Source: Anaerolineae bacterium (lineage in GTDB: Bacteria; Chloroflexota; Anaerolineae; DRVO01). From it: 9,025 nucleotides of DNA. The first letter of the stretch is position 1, and each line of letters begins with the position of its first letter. The stretch is from assembly GCA_012719195.1 (NCBI GenBank), contig JAAYAV010000029.1, positions 1 to 9,025 on the forward strand. The letters run 5' to 3'. Shown in pieces: positions 6,081 to 9,025 of this stretch. A program made the translations under genes and the position numbers. Below the pieces are notes generated by a model. It did no database searches. It was not told the DNA's origin and worked only from the letters and a program-made list of their open reading frames with translations.

Positions 6081-6173
6081 ATGCGGCTCACCGAAGGTCA
6101 CACCGAACGTGTTTGCCGTCAGAGTATCGCCGCCGTCCGCGGGGCCCAGGCCTCAGGTGTGATCACGGATTGA
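6081..6173 (+). CDS. Candidate 30-residue leader peptide ahead of the aromatic operon
   Basis: ATG 6081 opens a 30-codon frame ending in TGA 6171-6173. It begins MRLTEGHTER and ends ASGVITD. No ribosome binding site precedes it, but the predicted transcription start lies about three bases upstream, so it would be read as a nearly leaderless message. It has no Phe, Tyr or Trp codon, so classical amino-acid-starvation attenuation is not supported. Its last third (6142-6154) contains the copy of the hairpin arm described under the leader structure, so a translating ribosome would mask that segment. No homology is recognised, and a chance open frame in GC-rich DNA is possible. Confidence 0.3.
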   Translation: MRLTEGHTERVCRQSIAAVRGAQASGVITD

Positions 6174-6220
6174 GTCTGATCGAGGCGTGGCCGGGCCCAC
6201 GCCTCTTGCTGTCTGAGGAG
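6142..6220 (+). promoter_or_regulatory. Candidate attenuator or RBS-masking leader structure upstream of aroH
   Basis: A perfect nine-base-pair hairpin is formed by GAGGCGTGG (6182-6190) and CCACGCCTC (6197-6205) around a six-base loop, followed by TTGCTGT. GGGCCCAGGCCTC (6142-6154) is a 12-of-13 copy of the segment 6193-6205 that holds the 3' arm, so it can pair with the 5' arm instead (8 of 9 pairs) and open the hairpin. In addition CCTCAG (6151-6156) is complementary to CTGAGG (6213-6218), which overlaps the aroH ribosome binding site. These mutually exclusive pairings are typical of a regulated leader. The triggering signal is unknown. Confidence 0.45.
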
Positions 6221-6229
6221 TGTTTGGCC

Positions 6230-6619
6230 ATGACCATGATGGTGCGGGGAGTGCGAGGGGCGACGACGTGCGCCTCCAACGTCGGTGATGACATCCTGGC
6301 GGCTACGGCGGAGATGGTGGAGGCGGTGGTTGCCGCCAACGGCATCGACACTGACGACGTGGCCGCGGCGATTTTCAGTGTCACGCCTGACCTTGACGCC
6401 GTCTTTCCCGCTCGCGCCGCGCGAGATCTGGGCTGGAGCAGTGTGCCGCTGATGTGCACTCGCGAGATACCGGTGCCCGGAGCGCTTGGGCACTGCATCC
6501 GCGTGCTGGTGTTGTGGAATACCGACAAGAAGCAGGCGGATATCGTGCACGTCTACCTGCGCGAGGCGAAGTCACTGCGTCCGGACCTGTCCGGTGGCAA
6601 GCCCGAGGGGAGGTTCTGA
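6230..6619 (+). CDS. aroH: Chorismate mutase, AroH class
   Basis: AroH isomerises chorismate to prephenate, the branch point to phenylalanine and tyrosine. The 129-residue product matches the trimeric pseudo-alpha/beta-barrel AroH class known from Bacillus subtilis (127 residues). It has MVRGVRGATT with catalytic Arg9 (B. subtilis Arg7), SVTPDLDAVFPARA, Cys76, Glu79 (Glu78), CIRVLV with Arg91 (Arg90), VHVYL with Tyr109 (Tyr108), and LRPDLS near the C-terminus. ATG 6230 is preceded by GAGGAG (6215-6220) at nine bases; ATG 6236 and 6239 are alternatives. The upstream extension of the frame to 6032 covers the leader and is not protein-like. The stop overlaps the aroF start by one base. Confidence 0.95.
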   Translation: MTMMVRGVRGATTCASNVGDDILAATAEMVEAVVAANGIDTDDVAAAIFSVTPDLDAVFPARAARDLGWSSVPLMCTREIPVPGALGHCIRVLVLWNTDKKQADIVHVYLREAKSLRPDLSGGKPEGRF

Positions 6620-7632
6620 TGATAATCGTCATGCGCATGGGGGCGTCGGAGGCGGAGGTAGGCGCCGTTACTCGCCAGATCCAGGAACTTGGGTTCCGCG
6701 CCCACCTCTCGCGAGGCGAGGAGCGCACCATCATCGGGCTGATCGGCGATGAGCGAAACGTCAGCCAGCAGAGCCTGGAGCTGCTCAGCGGTGTGGAGCG
6801 GGTGATTCCCGTGCTGCACCCGTTCAAGCTGGCCAGCCGCGACTTCCGTCCCGAGGACTCGGTCGTGTCGGTGGGCAGCGTGAAGGTCGGCGGGCGGCGG
6901 GTGACGATTATGGCCGGCCCCTGTGCCGTCGAGAGCCGGCAGCAACTGCTGGAGACGGCTTGGGCGGTGAAGGAGGCGGGAGCGAGCGTGCTCCGTGGGG
7001 GTGCCTTTAAGCCGCGCACGTCGCCCTACGCCTTCCCCGGCTTGGGAGAGGCCGGCCTAGAGTTGCTCGCCGAGGCGCGCGAGGAGACCGGACTGCCCAT
7101 CGTAAGCGAAGTGATGGCGCCGGAGACGGTGGGCCTGGTGAGCGGCTACGCCGACATGGTGCAGATCGGTACGCGCAACATGCAGAACTACGCTCTGCTC
7201 CACGCGGTGGGGGAGGCGGGGTGCCCGGTCCTGCTGAAGAGAGGGCTAATGTCGACCATGGAGGAGTTCCTCATGGCGGCGGAGTACGTGCTCTCGCACG
7301 GAAACTTCCACGTTATCCTCTGCGAGCGGGGGATCCGCACCTTCGAGACTTACACCCGGAACACGCTTGACATAAACGCTGTGCCTATGCTCAAGATGCT
7401 CACTCACTTGCCGGTCATGGTTGACCCCAGCCACGGAACCGGCCGCTGGGATCTGGTGGAACCGGTCTCGCGGGCGTCGGTGGCGGCTGGTGCCGACGGT
7501 CTGATGGTAGAGGTGCACCCCCATCCGGCACAGGCGCTCTCGGATGGGGCCCAAAGCTTGAAGCCCGAGAACTTCGCCGCCCTGGTTCGCTCCGTGAGCG
7601 CCATCGCCGCCGTCCTTGATAGGGAGGTATAG
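6619..7632 (+). CDS. aroF: 3-deoxy-7-phosphoheptulonate synthase (DAHP synthase), type I-beta
   Basis: This enzyme condenses phosphoenolpyruvate and erythrose 4-phosphate to DAHP, the entry step of the shikimate pathway. The 337-residue product has two parts. Residues 1 to about 70 form a ferredoxin-like regulatory domain (MIIVMRMGASEAEV, ending VIPVLHPFKLASR), which in Thermotoga maritima mediates feedback inhibition by tyrosine and phenylalanine. The rest is the TIM barrel, with AGPCAVES, RGGAFKPRTSPYAF, QIGTRNMQN, LLKRG, DPSHGTG, VEVHP and LSDGAQS. The metal ligands Cys102, His272, Glu298 and Asp309 are all present and have the same numbers I recall for the Thermotoga enzyme. The start ATG 6619 has GGGGAGG five bases upstream and overlaps the aroH stop (TGATG). 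Tyrosine inhibition is inferred from the domain. Confidence 0.96.
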   Translation: MIIVMRMGASEAEVGAVTRQIQELGFRAHLSRGEERTIIGLIGDERNVSQQSLELLSGVERVIPVLHPFKLASRDFRPEDSVVSVGSVKVGGRRVTIMAGPCAVESRQQLLETAWAVKEAGASVLRGGAFKPRTSPYAFPGLGEAGLELLAEAREETGLPIVSEVMAPETVGLVSGYADMVQIGTRNMQNYALLHAVGEAGCPVLLKRGLMSTMEEFLMAAEYVLSHGNFHVILCERGIRTFETYTRNTLDINAVPMLKMLTHLPVMVDPSHGTGRWDLVEPVSRASVAAGADGLMVEVHPHPAQALSDGAQSLKPENFAALVRSVSAIAAVLDREV

Positions 7633-8507
7633 TGCACCCGGAAAGCGGATCGGTGCTGCCGGCAGGCTACTCCGTCGCCGTGGTGGGCCTGGGGCTTATG
7701 GGCGGTTCCCTGGCGGCGGCGCTCAGGCGCGACCAGCCGCAGGTGAGGGTCCTCGGGGTGGCCCGAAGAGAGGAGGCCGTGGCGGAGGCGCTGCGGTCAG
7801 ATCTCATCCATGACGGCGGCTTGACGCTCTCGGCCATCCTGCCGGCGGCGGACCTGACCGTGTTGGCGACTCCGGTCCGCACAATCCTGGGTCAGTTGCC
7901 TGAGGCGGCGAGTCTGCTGCCGCCGCACGGAGTGCTCACCGATCTGGGAAGCACCAAGCAGGCAATCACGACGGCGATGGAGCGCGGCCCGCGCCCCGAG
8001 CGGTGCTTGGCCGGCCACCCGATGTGCGGCAAGGAGCGGCACGGTCTCTGCGCCGCCGACGCCGACCTGTTCCGCGGCGCATCGTGGATTCTCTGCCCGG
8101 GCCGGACAACGTCGCCCGAGGCAGTCAGGGCGGTAGGGAGCCTGGCGCGCTCGGTGGGCGCGCGCGCCCTGATCATGGACGCGGCCGAGCACGACGCCAT
8201 CGTGGCCCGGACCAGTCATCTACCTTACCTGGTCTCGGCGGCGCTCTCTCGCGCCGTGGCCAAGGGCGTCGCCGACGGAGATCTGCCGGCCCTGAGCGCC
8301 GGTGGTTACCGCGACACCACCCGACTGGCGGCCGGAGACGTACCCATGATGCTGGATATCCTCATGACCAACCGTGAGCCCATTCTCGCCGCGATACGCG
8401 AAATGCAAGGCGAGTTCGGGCGCCTGGAGGCGGCCCTGGCGCAGTCCGACGAGCACGCCCTGGCGGCCTACCTGGAGACGGCGCGCCGATCCCGGAGGGT
8501 CGGATGA
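7632..8507 (+). CDS. tyrA: Prephenate/arogenate dehydrogenase
   Basis: TyrA oxidatively decarboxylates prephenate (or arogenate) on the route to tyrosine. The 291-residue product has a Rossmann domain with VVGLGLMGGSLAAAL (GxGxxG at 19-24), LTVLATP, and LTDLGSTK. It then has GHPMCGKERHG with catalytic His129, SHLPYLVSAALS, and GGYRDTTRLA in the helical dimerisation domain. There is no C-terminal ACT domain, so direct tyrosine inhibition through ACT is not expected. After the second strand the sequence is LGVARREE, with no acidic residue for the NAD ribose, which resembles NADP-dependent arogenate dehydrogenases. GTG 7632 shares one base with the aroF stop and has AGGGAGG four bases upstream. 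Dehydrogenase identity is secure; substrate and cofactor are inferred. Confidence 0.93.
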   Translation: MHPESGSVLPAGYSVAVVGLGLMGGSLAAALRRDQPQVRVLGVARREEAVAEALRSDLIHDGGLTLSAILPAADLTVLATPVRTILGQLPEAASLLPPHGVLTDLGSTKQAITTAMERGPRPERCLAGHPMCGKERHGLCAADADLFRGASWILCPGRTTSPEAVRAVGSLARSVGARALIMDAAEHDAIVARTSHLPYLVSAALSRAVAKGVADGDLPALSAGGYRDTTRLAAGDVPMMLDILMTNREPILAAIREMQGEFGRLEAALAQSDEHALAAYLETARRSRRVG

Positions 8508-9025
8508 GTGTGGCAGTCGCGCCGGGCCGTCCTCTGCGTGGAGAGGCGCGCGTTCCCGGCGACAAGTCGATCACTCACCGCGCCCTGCTACTCGGGAGCA
8601 TCGCCCAGGGCGACACCGTGGTACGGGGCTTCCTCGATAGTGGCGACTGCCGGGCATCGGTGGAGGTGGTGCAAGCCCTGGGAGCCCAGGTAGTCGACGA
8701 GGGCGAGAGCACCATCCGGGTGCGTGGCTCGGGGATCGGCGGGCTCAGGGAGCCGGACAACGTCCTCGACTGCCGCGGCTCCGGCACCACCATGCGACTG
8801 CTGGCCGGTCTTCTAGCGGGCCAGCCCTTCACCAGCGTCCTGACCGGCAATCCGGCGCTGCGCTCCCGCCCCATGGGGCGAATCATCGAGCCCCTCCGGC
8901 GGATGGGCGCCACGGTCCTGGGCCGAGACGGAGACCGACTGCCGCCGCTCGCCATCCGAGGAGGCGGCCTGCGCGGCATCGACTATGACTTGCCGGTGGC
9001 CAGCGCCCAGGTGAAGTCCGGCATC
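8504..9025 (+). CDS. aroA: 3-phosphoshikimate 1-carboxyvinyltransferase (EPSP synthase), N-terminal 174 residues
   Basis: EPSP synthase transfers the enolpyruvyl group of PEP to shikimate 3-phosphate. The window ends in the first domain, after 174 of an expected 420-440 codons. Visible signatures are VPGDKSITHRALLLG with Lys21, Ser22 and Arg26, DCRGSGTTMRLLAG (89-102), and LTGNPALRSRPMGRI, followed by the VASAQVKSG motif at the very edge. All are typical of the bacterial enzyme. The residue before SGTT is Gly92, where Asn is common. The ATG overlaps the tyrA stop by four bases (ATGA) and has GGAGGG at 8494-8499, four bases upstream. The break is due to the window edge, not to a mutation. Confidence 0.96.
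   Translation, partial: MSVAVAPGRPLRGEARVPGDKSITHRALLLGSIAQGDTVVRGFLDSGDCRASVEVVQALGAQVVDEGESTIRVRGSGIGGLREPDNVLDCRGSGTTMRLLAGLLAGQPFTSVLTGNPALRSRPMGRIIEPLRRMGATVLGRDGDRLPPLAIRGGGLRGIDYDLPVASAQVKSGI

Noticed and set aside
6032..6229. 66-codon upstream extension of aroH
   Set aside because: It overlaps the rpsT -35 and the leader hairpin; the known AroH N-terminus aligns from ATG 6230.

Overview
The window is GC-rich, densely packed bacterial DNA carrying housekeeping biosynthesis genes plus one secreted protein. Chloroflexota is my best guess for the phylum. The reasons are the style of the secreted protein (a 'GIDPTAGRNPLSP' type sugar-binding-like module followed by a 'VQFRDGLGPWQDW' fibronectin-like module), the DUF6391 membrane protein, and the gene order. 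A high-GC deep-branching Bacillota is a real alternative, because similar aroH-aroF-tyrA-aroA and Rossmann/DUF2520-panB-panC clusters occur there. No tRNA, rRNA, CRISPR array, insertion sequence or phage gene was seen.

Region 1 (1-1253, minus strand): the 5' part of a secreted multi-domain protein that runs off the left edge. It starts at 1253 and reads openly to base 1 in one frame. Region 2 (1254-1522): a divergent intergenic region with an extended -10 promoter and an inverted repeat facing right. Region 3 (1523-5628, plus strand): a compact run of five genes, namely a Rossmann/DUF2520 dehydrogenase, panB, panC, a DUF6391 membrane protein and holA (DNA polymerase III delta). Overlaps or gaps of 3-36 bases suggest one transcript. 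panB and panC make pantoate-derived pantothenate. The DUF2520 enzyme sits where a ketopantoate reductase is needed and is a good candidate for that missing step. panD is not in the window.

Region 4 (5629-6229): holA converges on rpsT (ribosomal protein S20, minus strand, TTG start) with a hairpin between them. rpsT has a near-consensus promoter whose -35 lies back to back with a weaker rightward promoter for the aromatic operon. That operon is preceded by a 30-codon open reading frame, a strong hairpin and alternative base pairings that look like an attenuator or RBS-masking switch.

Region 5 (6230-9025, plus strand): aroH (chorismate mutase), aroF (type I-beta DAHP synthase), tyrA (prephenate/arogenate dehydrogenase) and aroA (EPSP synthase, cut by the right edge). 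All junctions overlap by 1 or 4 bases, so the genes are probably co-transcribed and translationally coupled. Together they supply the entry step, the EPSP step and the tyrosine branch of aromatic amino acid synthesis. The most interesting non-coding signal is the leader at 6066-6220.
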